Below, piece after piece: positions 34,782 through 46,800 of a stretch of DNA of 64,000 nt (its first letter is position 1; each line of letters starts with the position of its first letter). A program made the position numbers and the translations under genes. This DNA comes from Closterium sp. Naga37s-1 (taxonomy: Eukaryota > Streptophyta > Zygnematophyceae > Desmidiales > Closteriaceae): positions 370,001 through 434,000 of the forward strand of contig CANJKZ010000535.1 in assembly GCA_947471745.1 (NCBI GenBank). Direction: 5' to 3'. The notes below the pieces were generated by a model. It ran no database searches. It saw only the letters and a list, made by a program, of their open reading frames with translations, and was not told where the DNA came from.

Positions 34782-37700
34782 CTATTCAAATATAATGTCC
34801 CCACCAATCGGAAGGTGATCGCTCGGGAAATACAAATTCGGAAGGCCCTTCCCAAGCCTAGCATCTTCCCTGCCTGGGAGCCATAGGGTAGACGTAACTG
34901 AAAATGGCCCTGCATCCTTTGATATCAGCACATAATCAATAGTTCCAGAAAATGGTGGATTGAACGTTGTTAACTCCGGCTCTTGCCCAGATTGCCCCAC
35001 AACCACATCATCCATCCTGTTATTGTTACTCTTAGTATTCATTGTCTCATGGACCGAGGCACCATCCACCTGTTTCTTGCCGTCGCATCCCACTGCCCAT
35101 GCTTCTGCTGTTGCAACTCCTCCAGACTCTCCTGCTGCTACTCCCGACGTCGCTACCACAGCTGCTACTGCTGTTGCTGCTGTGGCGGCAGCTTCTGCTG
35201 CTGTGGCAGGACCTGGTTCAGCAGCCAATAGAATGCTGCCAGCTGTAGCATTAAGGCTTGCCAGTGGTATGGGTGCGATTGGAAATGCAGGTGCGTCTGT
35301 TGCTTCTCCTTCTCGCGCTGCTGCTGATGCTGCTGCTGCCTGTGGTGCTGTTGCTTCTGGTGCTGTTGCTTGTGTTGCAGGAACGACCTGGCCTGATGTT
35401 AGGTATTTATACACCTGAGATGGGGGGTCATTAGGACGGTGAGAAGGAAGGTGAGAGGATTGGAGTATGTAGCATCCTGTTTTTTTAGGCACCTAAAAAA
35501 TCGACTTAGCATGTAGCATCCGGTTATCTATTGCGAAACGCCAGGATGTGTAGTTAATAACAGTAAATTTGGGGAATCCTCATGTGTAGACAATAACGGG
35601 TGACTGAGGCAAGGTGTGATCATAGCGAATCAGATCCCCTGCAACTGGATTATATAGAGGGGCCGGGACTTGAACTTACGGGGTCACCCGGAAGGGAGTT
35701 GAAATCGCCGCAAATGATGGTAACTGGGGTGCTGCCTGCCGCGTTTGTGACACTAGAAGATGTGTGACTGTGCCCGGAGGTGACTATAGAGGATCGGAAG
35801 TGCGCCACCTGGTGCAGCAGGTACTGTGCTTGAGCCAGTTTCACGTCTGCACATGCTGGGTCCCTGGAGGGGTGTGGGATGGTGGATGGTGGATGTCGTA
35901 TGGGGGATGTGGGATGGTGGATGGTACATGCTTTTGAGACGACTCAAGTAACTGTGCCACCTGCTGCAGCAGGTTCACGTCTGCACATGCTGGGTCCCTG
36001 GAGGGGTGTGGGATGGTGGACGGTACATGATGTGTATGGTGTGGTATGGTATGGTATGGTATGGTATGGTATGGTATGGTATGGTATGGTATGGTGGTAA
36101 GGCATGCTATGGTGTGGTACGATGTGGTACGATGCGGTACGATGTGGTGAAACATATGTGGACGACTGAAGAACACCTACCACATGATGACAAGGCAATC
36201 CTTGGTTCCAAGCAAAAGCAACCAACACGAAGATGTGAAATGATCCCAGTCATTGGTTCTCGAGAAATTTTGAAAAGACATTGAAACTGAAACTGACCAG
36301 AAGATGTGAGATGATGCCACCACCACCACTCGCCCCTCTCCCCGTTGCCCTCTATCTCCCCCGCTCCCTCCCATCCCTTCCCTAACCGCCTCCACTCCCG
36401 CCTTGCTCTCCCCATCCTCTGCCTCGTCTCCCTCCACTTCCTCCCCCACCCTTTCTTGGAACGCCGCAACGATGGCGACACAGTCACGCTTGAAGCGAAC
36501 ACGGGGGTCAAACAGGTCTCGGGATTCGGACAAGTCAGGACCATCAGTCTGCTTCTGATTCGCCTCCAACACAAGGGGTGTAGATAGGTTTCGGGGTTCT
36601 TGGGATAAGTCAGGACTGGGAGTGCTTTCTTGGCCCGGCTGGTCTGGCTGGTCTGCTTGGTCTGGAGGAACTAAGTCATTGAAATGGATTGGCTGCGAGC
36701 GAAGCAGGCGAAATCTGGAGAAAGCAAGGGCGGAGAAACCATAAGGAAGAGTGGTGTTATTCTTGTTTTGACCATAACCAGAAACACAACAGCTCATGAC
36801 AGCAAGGAAAAATCTATGAGCAAACAAACCAGCAAAGCTGCAGCAGCACCCGCACCTCTCGAAGCCACAGCACTCGCTTTTATCCCACTGCCTCAGTTCC
36901 CAGTCATCTCCCATGAATACCTCATCCTCGTCTGCTAGATTTGTGAGAGCTGCCAATTTCACTGCCGATTTGGTAGTTTCAGTTCAGCACAGCCTAAGCT
37001 CACCTGCTGGATTTAAAAAAGATGCCGCTTCCGTCCCTCTTCTTGCCCGGCCTCTTCACATACACGCTCTCCCACCCCGCTGCTGCCATGGGCTGTCGAT
37101 ACACTGCCTCGTACTCATCCATCTCCTGGGGGAGTCAGAGAGAAGAGAGGAGAGGGAGAGTGAGCGGGAAGGGGGGAAGGGGTTTTGGGGACGTCTCTGA
37201 AACAGCCTGCTGCTGCCATGGGCTGGCGATACACGCCCGCATACTCGTCCATCTCCTCGCAGGGAAAGTGAGAGAGAACAGAGGGGGAGTGAGGAGAGAC
37301 GAGGAGGGAAAGAGATTTTTGAGACATCTCATTAGCATGCTGCTGCCATGGGCTGGCAATACATGCCTGCATACTCGTCCATCTCCTGGGGGAGACGAAG
37401 AGGGAGGAGAGGGGGAAGAGGGGAAAAAGAGGGGGGTCTGAGAAGCACCCACCGCTGCCATGGGCTGCTGATACACACCACACCTGTGACATCACCCCAC
37501 TGCACCTACAGCTGCAACAGCTCTGCTACGGAGGTCACTGGCAAGCACCTGTGTTACCAGAACCTGTGGTTACCTGCATGTGTGGTAACCGCACCTGAAC
37601 ACAGAGGAAGTCAGCAGAGAGAGCCGGCAGCAGCGTGAGAAGCGCCTTGAACCGATTCCTCTGCCTGGTTGGGGGAGGAGGGGGGCGGTGGTGTGGAAGC

Positions 37701-39888
37701 ATGGAGTGGGAGGGCCGCATGGGGAGGTGGGGGGGAGGGAGAAGTATGGATAATGGAGGGAGGAGGAAGAGAAACTGAAAAAGAGGAGGTTACTAGTAAT
37801 GATTGCGTCAGGGGATTGACAATCAGGTGGGACGACTGACATCCATCGGGGAAAGCAAGGTAAGGAAGGAGCAGAATGCTTCGCTGGTGGAATGCTTGGG
37901 AGTGCGTTGATTGAGTTGAGAGGCGCCTTGGAGGGCAAGGCATGGCTCCAACGGAAGGGAATAAGTGCAACGAACACAACACACTTAAAACTGCTCTAAG
38001 GAAGTAAACTGGAACGCGTGCTTTGATTACTCATAAATGTTCCATTCATGAAAGGGTTCGCCTGGAGAACGACTTTGCTGGTAGACTGCATTAAAAGGTT
38101 TTACTAGAAAATGGAATCTATTCTTGAGGCGCCTCAAGAAGGGTACCTGAGGCTCTGTGGTGGTGAGTTGGGGAAAAGCTCACTCTTGACGTATGCCTGC
38201 ACGTGAGTTGTACACACGTGGACATGGATGTGACAAAAACGCATGGAGGAGAGGACACACACACACACATGCCATGCACGATGAATTTATGCCATATGCT
38301 TGACGTATGCCTGCGAGCAAGTTATGCACATGGACATGCACGTGACGAACATGCATGGACAGGACACATGCATGCATGCGCACATGCATGAACGACAAAA
38401 TCGCACTTGTGCGTCATGGCACGCAAATCGCTGGCCGCTGAACTGCTGCTGCTAAGAATTGTATCAGATGACTGTACAGTATTGTACAGTGTGGTACAGC
38501 ACAGTACACCGCACTGCACCATTGGATGTTCTAATCGCATGCACGAGCCAGCCCCAGCTCCGCATCACATCACACGCCTGTGCCAGTCACAACCCCAGCA
38601 CCACAGCGCACCGCACCGCACCACACCAAACCACATCACATGCCTGCGCCAGGATATTGTAGGAGACGACACGAAGCGACAAGCCTGCAGGAAGCAGAAA
38701 GTGCAGAGAGTGGCAAGGGAGGGGACGGGAACGTCAGGTTGATTGAGAGAGACAGAGAGAGTGGGGACGAGAGGATGAGTAGCAGCTTCAAATGACCATA
38801 CAATGGTAGACGATAATCGTCCCATCTCCATGGAGAACCAATCCCCAACTATCCCATCCAAAACCATCCCACATCATCCAGCCCATCGGGCCATCCCTAT
38901 AGAATGCGAATCGGGCCTCATTCATCACAGTAGGAAAACCCCCCGTACCCTCACCATCCTTTCCACTTGCGCTTGATTCCCCCCCAACAGCAAGAAACTC
39001 CGGAATCATCAACGCTGCGCCTTCGCCTCCGCCTCCTCCCCCACGTTCCCCGCGTTCCCCACGTTCCCCGCGTTCCCCACGTTCCCCGCGTTCCCCTCGT
39101 TCCCCGCGTTCCCCACGTTCCCCGCGTTCCCCGCGCCTCCCCCCATTTGTCCCTTTTTCAGCCTTTTCCCGATTCCCCCTCTCCTTCACTCGTCTAAATT
39201 TCCCTCCCTTGCTCCCCTCGCCTCCCTCTTCCCCTCCACCCTCTCCCACCGGCCCCCTTCCGCCGCTCGTCCGCTCCACCCTCCTCGTGCCCTTCCCTCC
39301 CTTCCCGGCTTCGAACTTCCCCGTGACTTCCCCATTTTCCGCAAACTCCCCGCGCGCGGGAACCTCCAGCCGTTGATCCGGCTCGTTCAAGCTATGGGGG
39401 GCCGTTGATTCAATTCCGATTCTCGATCTAGCTTCACTTCGATCCACCGCCTCCGCAGCTCCCGGCGGTTTCTCCGGGATCCCAGGGCTGCTGTCCTCAT
39501 AACCCATGTCCGCACAGCGGCCTTCGCGCCGACTAGACAACTTGTGTCGAGGAACCTCAATGCGCGAAGTGCTACTAGCACTGAAGATAGTCACTTCAGG
39601 CAGTGTTGAGGAAAGGGGTGTGAATCTCGGGAACAAACTAGCCAGATGAGAATATGAAAGCCGAGAGGGGGAGAGGCGGAAATCTGGACAGCTTCTGGCA
39701 ACGCGGAAGCTGCAGAAAAAGAGACACTTCGAGCCGCGCGGGCTGATGAGTAGCGGCAGGCGACTACTGGTACCTGCGCGTGCAATGCGGGACACGGAAT
39801 GTGCGGTTAAGAGAGCATCGCGTCGCAAGTACTGGATAGTCGCAGCGGCTTTCAGCGCTGGAGATCCGGAGCGAGGAATGGTGATCAT
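34782..39888 (-). CDS. HESPERIN/CCR4-type poly(A) nuclease, copy B
   Basis: Paralogue of the 2.8-5.6 kb gene, on the opposite strand. Exons: 39888-38955, 38684-38640, one ~46-nt exon not found (expected 38.6-37.7 kb), 37664-37595, 37125-37004, 36714-36298, 35863-35680, 35414-34782. Exon sizes of 45 and 70 nt and all phases match copy A. Catalytic motifs are present: LRVVSYNILAQ, SADFLCVQ/EMDEYEAVYRQP, KRDCVAIVAAFQ, ASSHIFW, DVKLAQAQYLLHQV, IICGDFNSLPGDP, GTIDYVLIS, PSDHLPIGGDIIF. The first exon begins MITIPRSGSPALKAAATIQY, rich in Arg/Ser/Ala, which would suit an organelle targeting peptide, and carries a GER repeat (39040-39135). The last exon has a long Ala/Thr-rich insert. Confidence 0.82.
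35466..35523. repeat. Palindrome between short direct repeats
   Basis: TTTTTTAGGCACCTAAAAAA (35481-35500) lies between two copies of ATGTAGCATCC (35466 and 35511). It is a variant of the dispersed palindrome, in a HESPERIN-B intron. Confidence 0.7.
35929..36010 (-). repeat. Acceptor-side copy of HESPERIN-B exon 35863-35680
   Basis: The acceptor plus exon start (CCAGGGACCCAGCATGTGCA) is repeated around 35970-36000, upstream in gene direction. A degenerate palindrome, TTTTGAGACGACTCAAG, lies at 35932-35948 between the copy and the real exon. Confidence 0.8.
37126..37480 (-). repeat. Acceptor-side array of HESPERIN-B exon 37125-37004
   Basis: Three copies of the exon start (EMDEYAGVYRQPMAAAG-like) lie at about 37262-37200, 37390-37335 and 37475-37447. 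Between copies are decayed palindromes (37182-37203 GTTTTGGGGACGTCTCTGAA, 37316-37334 TTTTTGAGACATCTCATTA). Confidence 0.88.
38123..38142. repeat. Perfect 20-bp palindrome
   Basis: TTCTTGAGGCGCCTCAAGAA, a member of the dispersed TTTTGAG-NNNN-CTCAAAA family, in a HESPERIN-B intron. No flanking direct repeat was found for this copy. Confidence 0.9.
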
Positions 39889-40868
39889 GGACGGTTGCTG
39901 TGCTGATGCGGGGAGCGAAAAGCGTCAACGGTAACTCGTCGTCCACGTGTTCGGGGTTGACGTCATGTTGTGAGTTCTGATCAGTGTCAGTGGCAGATGT
40001 CAGAAGCAGTGTTTCTAGGAATGTATTTTCATGTCTATGCTTTGAAGAGTGTATATTTTGATTATCTAACTCTTTATAGAAGTAGCGGGTCGAGCATATA
40101 TCCTCACGCCCCATCCCCAACATCCCTTCCAGCTGAGCACATGACTTTCGTGGTCAGAAACGTGTGAGCAAATCGCGACTACACGTGGCCGCCTCTTCAC
40201 AAAGTGTCCTGAAGTTCTGGATTCCACCCCCATCTGGTCTTCATTTTCAGCCTAGCAAACTCGTGTCGCGGGGGACCTAAATATTCTTTTCTTTGGGGCT
40301 GATAGTTTTTTTGGGCAAAACAGTTCATAATCCAGTTCAGAACAGCCAAGTGCAGAAGCACTATGTCGGTTGTTGAGGGCATGGTGCACCACGTCAGTGA
40401 ACCATCACCGTACAGAACCAATGTTAGAACTTCACAACCGTTTCCCATCCAGTAATATGATCTTTCGACCTGTAAATGTCCGCAGAGCATGCCCTGGGCT
40501 GGAAAGTCGGTCCACTAGTGAAATTAATTTTCCACAGTCCCCATAATTTCTCTGCCCACCAATCAGAACCGCAGCCAGGCTTTGAGCTTGGAGCACAGCA
40601 CACTCATCACGCTTCCTTCAAGGTTCGATCATCCTTCATCATCCATCCCATCTCCCTTTTTCCCTCTCCAATCTCGAGGTCTCCCGTCTTGATCAGCATT
40701 GCGTCGGTGTTCCTAGGGATTTTCAGAGACACAGCAGCCGACGCCGTACTGAGTCCATTCAGGGGAACCCGTAGGTTCTAATTACTACCAAGTCAAGCCA
40801 GTTAATAAACTGTCTTGGCTCAGAGCTCAGGTTCCGTATTCCAATAGGTGTACGGACTTCGAGCTCCA
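39889..40868. other. Divergent promoter interval, HESPERIN-B / ABC1K8-like
   Basis: This is the 5' flank of both genes. I recognised no other gene and could not define promoter elements. Confidence 0.4.
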
Positions 40869-43800
40869 ATGGCTGCTTCCAGCCAAGCCCTTCGCTCAGG
40901 GCTCTCCTCCGTGAGAGCAGCGAGCAGCACCCCAACCGACATCTCTTCCTCGCGTCGTGATGGCCAGAATCGCAATAGGCTCGTTCTTCAAAAGAGTCCG
41001 TTTCTAGGACAACGAAGCACGCCAGCCGGCCGGCTGCTTCTTCCAGCGAGGTCTTCCCTTAACCATGTACGCTCCTCGTCTGCTCTTCGCGTTAACGCTG
41101 TTATCGAAGCACCTCCTAACGGAAGCGTCAGACAAGGCGATAATTCCTCCCCATGGACCCCGGAGGAAGAAGACGGCGGTCGCGCGCTGTACAGCGCTTC
41201 GGGAAGATCAGAAGCGAAAGTCGTCGGAGCGACGGTTATCGCTACCAGCAACGGAAGCGCGGTGAAAATGGTTCTGGCTGATGAGTTCGGTAAGAACGGC
41301 GCAGCGAACGGAGCGGCGAACGGAGCCGCAAAAGCTGCCGCTGTGGAGGAGAAGATTGGCGAAGGGTCGAAGGGTGTGGAGGAGCTTACTGTGGAGGATC
41401 GGCCATGGTTCGAGAAGGCTCGGGCTAGCAATGTGCAGGTTCGTCCTCGTTATTAACGTCTCGCTGTTACAAGATGCTCGTGGGTGAGGTGATGATTTCC
41501 TTATCTTCTTAGCATGGCGTCCGTGGCATCGTGTGACCCCACGGTCTCGTTTCATGTGTAGCTTCGAGTCTTCGACGCCAGAACGGGGTCGATTACTGGA
41601 AAATCGCGTTAAATAAGACGTCTTGGATTTTTTTGACGTGGCATTGTTGACGTGGCTGACAGGTGTCCGTGACGCCAGGCGGGCGGTGGAATCACTTCAA
41701 GACGTACTCCGTCATCCAGCGCACCTTCGAGATCTGGAGCTTCGTTATTGCCTTCCTCGTTAAGGTACGCGTCCTATGGGCTCTCAGTTGCTTGATACGT
41801 TGTAGTGTAAAAAGAGTCTCTGGTTTAGGGAAAAAGAATACCGGCACATTCATCTGATCTTACATCGTGCGAGAAGTAAATTTATCCTCTACGGAGGGAA
41901 AGCGAGAATTGATAGCGTTTATGTTGAACCGGACCGCGAAATCGTTAATTTAACACGCACAAAAACTTTGACGAACATCCGACGGTCTAGACGGTTATCA
42001 GGGGACAACCCCATGACGACCACACGAATACCAGCACAGCAGGCCCTTCATATAAACTTTTTTCACCCCCTTCTCACCCCCGCTTCTCCCGCTGACCGCG
42101 TGTCCAGGCGTGGCTGATCAACCGGCCGTGGATGTACCGCGGGGGAGTCACGGACGCGAAGAAGGGCGAGCGGCGGCGGGAGCTCGCGCGGTGGCTCAAG
42201 GAGGGGCTGCTGCGGCTGGGCCCCACCTTCATCAAGATCGGCCAGCAGTTCTCCACCCGCTCGGATCTACTGGCTCAAGAGTACATCGCAGAGCTCTCAG
42301 AGCTGCAGGTGAGGGGTTGGTCTGGTCGTTGTGTAGGGTTGGGGTTCTCTCACTAGGGTGCTGCATGGAAGGAGGGGCTGCTGCGGCTGGGCCCCACCTT
42401 CATCAAGATCGGCCAGCAGTTCTCCACCCGCTCGGATCTCTTGGCTCAGGAATACATTGCGGAGCTTTCAGAACTTCAGGTGAGAGGGGTTGGGACGCGC
42501 GTTGCTAGGGTCTGGGTTCACTTTCTCGCTAGGTTGCGTGGTGGTGGATGCGCGCTGGCTGCATTGAAGGAGGGTCTGCTGCGGCTGGGTCCCACGTTCA
42601 TCAAGATTGGCCAGCAGTTCTCCACCCCCTGGGAAAGCCATTCCCTTATCAACCGCCTCCCACCTCCCCCCCCCCCCCACCTTCCCCTTCTCTCTCGCGA
42701 TCCGAACCAAGTGCCGCCATTCGAGTCGGACACGGCTCTAGACATAGTGAAGTCGGAGCTGGGCAAGCCCATCTACGAGGTGTTTGAGCGCTTCGACCGC
42801 GACCCCATTGCATTCTGAGTCGGCTACACCCCACTCTCCCCCTCCCCCTCTCTGTCATCCCTCCCACAGGACCAAGTGCCGCCATTCGAGTCCGATACCG
42901 CTCTGGCCATCGTCGAGTCCGAGCTAGGCAAGCCCATCTACGAGGTGTTTGAGCGCTTCGACCGCGACCCCATCGCATTCTGAGTCCACTCCATACACAC
43001 CCCTCTCTCCCCCTCCCCCTCTTGGGCACCGCGTCCACCCTTCCCCCCACAGGACCAAGTGCCGCCGTTCGAATCCGACACAGCCCTAGCCATTGTGGAG
43101 TCGGAGCTAGGCAAGCCCATCTACGAGGTGTTTGAGAGGTTCGACCGCGACCCCATCGCGGCGGCCAGCCTGGGGCAGGTGCACCGCGCGCGGCTGCAGG
43201 GCAGGGAGGTGGTGGTGAAGGTGCAGCGGCCGGGGCTCAAGGACCTGTTTGACATCGACCTCAAGAACCTGCGCGTGCTGGCCGTGAACCTCCAGAAGAT
43301 TGATCCCAAATCGGATGGGGCTAAGCGGGACTGGGTGGCGATTTACGACGAATGCGCTTCGGTACTTTACGAGGTGGGTGTGGGTGTGGTGGTGCGTGAC
43401 TGGGGTGAAGAGATGGACTGTATTGCATGATGTCAGGTGTGGCGCTAAGAGGGACTGGGTGGCCATCTATGACGAATGCGCGTCCGTTCTCTACGAGGTG
43501 GGTGTGAACGCATGAGATGAGTGTGATTGTTGTGGTATGTGATTGTAGTGCAGGACATGGACTATGTGAAGGTGCCAGGTGTGCTGGTGGTAGGCAGCAC
43601 CAGACCCTCTCTCCCCCTCCCTCGCCTTGCTTCAACTCTCGTTCCACTCCCAGGAAATCGACTACATGAAGGAGGGGAAGAACGCGGACCGGTTCCGCGA
43701 GAACTTCAAGGACATGGACTATGTGAAGGTGCCCACCATATACTGGCAGTACACGACATCGCAGATGCTGGTGATGGAGTATACTCCAGGCATCAAGATC

Positions 43801-46800
43801 AACCGTATTGATGCGCTGGATAAACTGCAGGTCGACAGGAAGAGGTACGGTACGGGTCATGGTCTGGGTTGTAGAGATGAGTGGGGTTCGTGAAGGGAGT
43901 GGGGGGTTGCGCGTATGCACCGGTGCAGATGCTGGTGATGGAATACACACCCGGCATCAAGATCAACAGGATTGACGCGCTGGATAAGCTGCAGGTCGAC
44001 AGGAAGAGGTACGGCTTGGCTGTAGGTGGCACGCGCACGTGCACATGCATGTGTGCTGATGGCGCCTCCGGCCATCGATCTGAGAGTTATAATAAGCGAA
44101 TTCCATAATTCAGGTAGGATCCACCCACCATCTACCTCCGCCACTCCCATCATCGCATAATGCTGGCAGGCACCCATCATCGATGTCATGCCAGTCACCG
44201 TCTGTCTTTGCATTGTATGCTTCTCCGCCTCCCCTTTCCTCGCATCCACTTGTCCTCGTTACAGGCTGGCTCGCTACTGTGTGGAGTCGTACCTGGAGCA
44301 GATCCTCAGCCACGGGTTCTTCCATGCCGACCCGGTGAGTGTCCGATGGTGCTGGTGATGATGCTGGTGATGCTGGTGATGCTGGTGATGCTGGTGATGC
44401 TGGTGATGCTGGTGATGCTGATGATTCTTGAGGCGCCTCAGAAACCGCCTCACGTCTCGCCCATTTCCACGTGGATGGAGGAAGTGTCTGTTCGGTGATG
44501 GTGATGGTGATGGTGATGGTGATGGTTGTTGATGCGTCGATACGTCACCGCTTTACAATGCCACTGCTGATACTTCATTGATCCTGAATGATGAGTTGCG
44601 GTGGTGTGTGCCTCGCTGTCTCTTCATAACTGAAATTTCGTGCACCCATGCTGCCATGCACGCTTCCTCATGTGCATTTCTCCTTCTTATGGCTGTATGT
44701 GTGTGTTGGCATGCATGCACGTCCATCTGTGCAGCATCCTGGCAACATTGCAGTGGACGATGTCAATGGCGGCCGGCTGTGAGTCATGCACCCGTGCATC
44801 AATGCGCTCATGCATCCATGCACTCATGAACCATGCACCAATGCACCCATGCACCCACGTTGCCATAGAAACACATGCACCCCTTCGCACATGCAATCAT
44901 GCACAGCCAACTTTGGGAGCGTGCAGCCATACGCTGCTCTGTCACACATTGACCACACAGCTCATGCACCCTCCCCCTCACCCACAGCATGTTTCAGCTA
45001 CGTTCTAATTTCATTTTCTTCTCATTTTCGTTTTTCCATCTAACGTTTTGTTTCCATTTTCATCTCTTGTGTGTCTTCCCTCTGGCCCCTGTTATCCCTT
45101 CCTCTCTTGGTCCTCTGTCCGGCTCCTGCCGCCCCTGCCACCGTCACTGCTGCTGCTGCTGCAAATGTTGCTGGTGCTGCAATGCAACATCATCCTTGGA
45201 TCATTCTGTTGGTCGTGACCCCATTGCCCAACACTGTTGACCCTCTCACAGCATCTTCTACGATTTCGGCATGATGGGAACGTAAGCTTCTCGAACCAGT
45301 TATTTAATCCAATTACCAATTTATTTCGATCCAGGTGAGTTTTGAGGCGCCTAAAATATGAGATGAGTTTTAAGGCGCCTCAAAACTCACGCACGATGGG
45401 AACGTAAGCTTCTCTAACCACTTCCATTTTACCTCAATCCAGGTGACTTCTCTTGTTCAATTGGATTCTCAGTTCACAAATGCGTCCCCTTTGTCCCACT
45501 CTCCCTTCGCATTCGTTCTTTTTCTTCGCTGGTGGGCCGGTCCCATTCTCTCTTCTCTATGTCGTTCATTCAGCATCCCCTCTGACATCCGCGAGGGGCT
45601 GGTGGAGGCGTTTTACGGCGTGTATGAGAAGGACCCTGACAAGGTGCTGGACGCCACTCACTCCCCTGCCACTCTCGCTCTTCTCCGCCCCCCTGCACCC
45701 AACGTGCAGCATACCCTCGGATATTCGTGAAGGCCTGGTGGAAGCATTCTACGGGGTGTACGAGAAGGACCCCGACAAGGTGCTGGATGCCATGGTGCAG
45801 ATGGGCGTGCTCGTGCCCCCTGGCGACTCTATCCTCCCTTCCCCCCTCCTTACCTCCCTCCCTCCCACCCAACCTGATCCCTCTGAACACCTGGTGGTGC
45901 CGATAGCAAACTCTACCCTCCCTCCCGCTCTCCCTTCCCTCCCCTACTGCCTACAGCATCCCCTCGGATATCCGTGAAGGATTAGTCGAAGCATTTTACG
46001 GGGTGTATGAGAAGGACCCCGACAAGGTGTTGGACGCCATGGTGCAGATGGGTGTGCTCGTGCCCACAGGCGACCGCACCGCTGTGCGGCGCACGGCCCA
46101 GTTCTTCCTCAACTCGTTTGAGGAGCGCCTGGCACAGCAGCAGGCGGAGGCCAAGGCGAGCGCGCCCATGACCAAGGAAGAAGCCCAGGCGAAACGCAAG
46201 ATGCGTCTCTCTGCTATCGGTGAGTGGGGCTTGCTGTGCTGATGATGCTCATGGTGGTGGTGTGTGGTGAGCGCCTGGCACAGCAGCAGGCGGAGGCCAA
46301 GGCGAGCGCGCCCATGACCAAAGAGGAGGCGCTGGCTAAGAGGAAGATGCGGCTGTCGGCTATCGGTGAGTGGGGTTTGCAGTCGTGCTGATGCTGGTGG
46401 TGTGTGGTTCATGCAAAGAAGCCAAGGCGAGTGCTCCCATCCCATGACCAAGCAAGGGGCCCTGGCAAAGAGGAAGATGCGGCTCTCTGCCATTGGTGAG
46501 TGGGGCTCGCTGTTCTGATGATGCTGCTGGTGAGCGCCTGGCACAGCAGCAGGCGGAGGCCAAGACGAGTGCGCCTATAGGAAGAGGCACTGGCTAGGAG
46601 GAAGATGTGGCTCTGTGCCATTGGTGAGTGGGGCTCGCTGTTCTGATGCTCATGGTGGTGGTGGGTTTCGAGACTTGTCAAAAACCACCAGTGATTCACC
46701 GAGGCGTTCCGTTCCATCCACGCACAAGTGCAGCGAAGTCCACCCGCATGTGGACATCTTCATTCTCTCCAATTTCGTGCGCTGCAATTTCGTCCCATTT

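Noticed and set aside
44786..45043. Coding frames rich in His/Pro/Met in the ABC1K8 intron 7
   Set aside because: They derive from a CATGCACCCATGCA-type simple sequence; exon 8 at 45252 and the splice phases leave no room for an extra exon.
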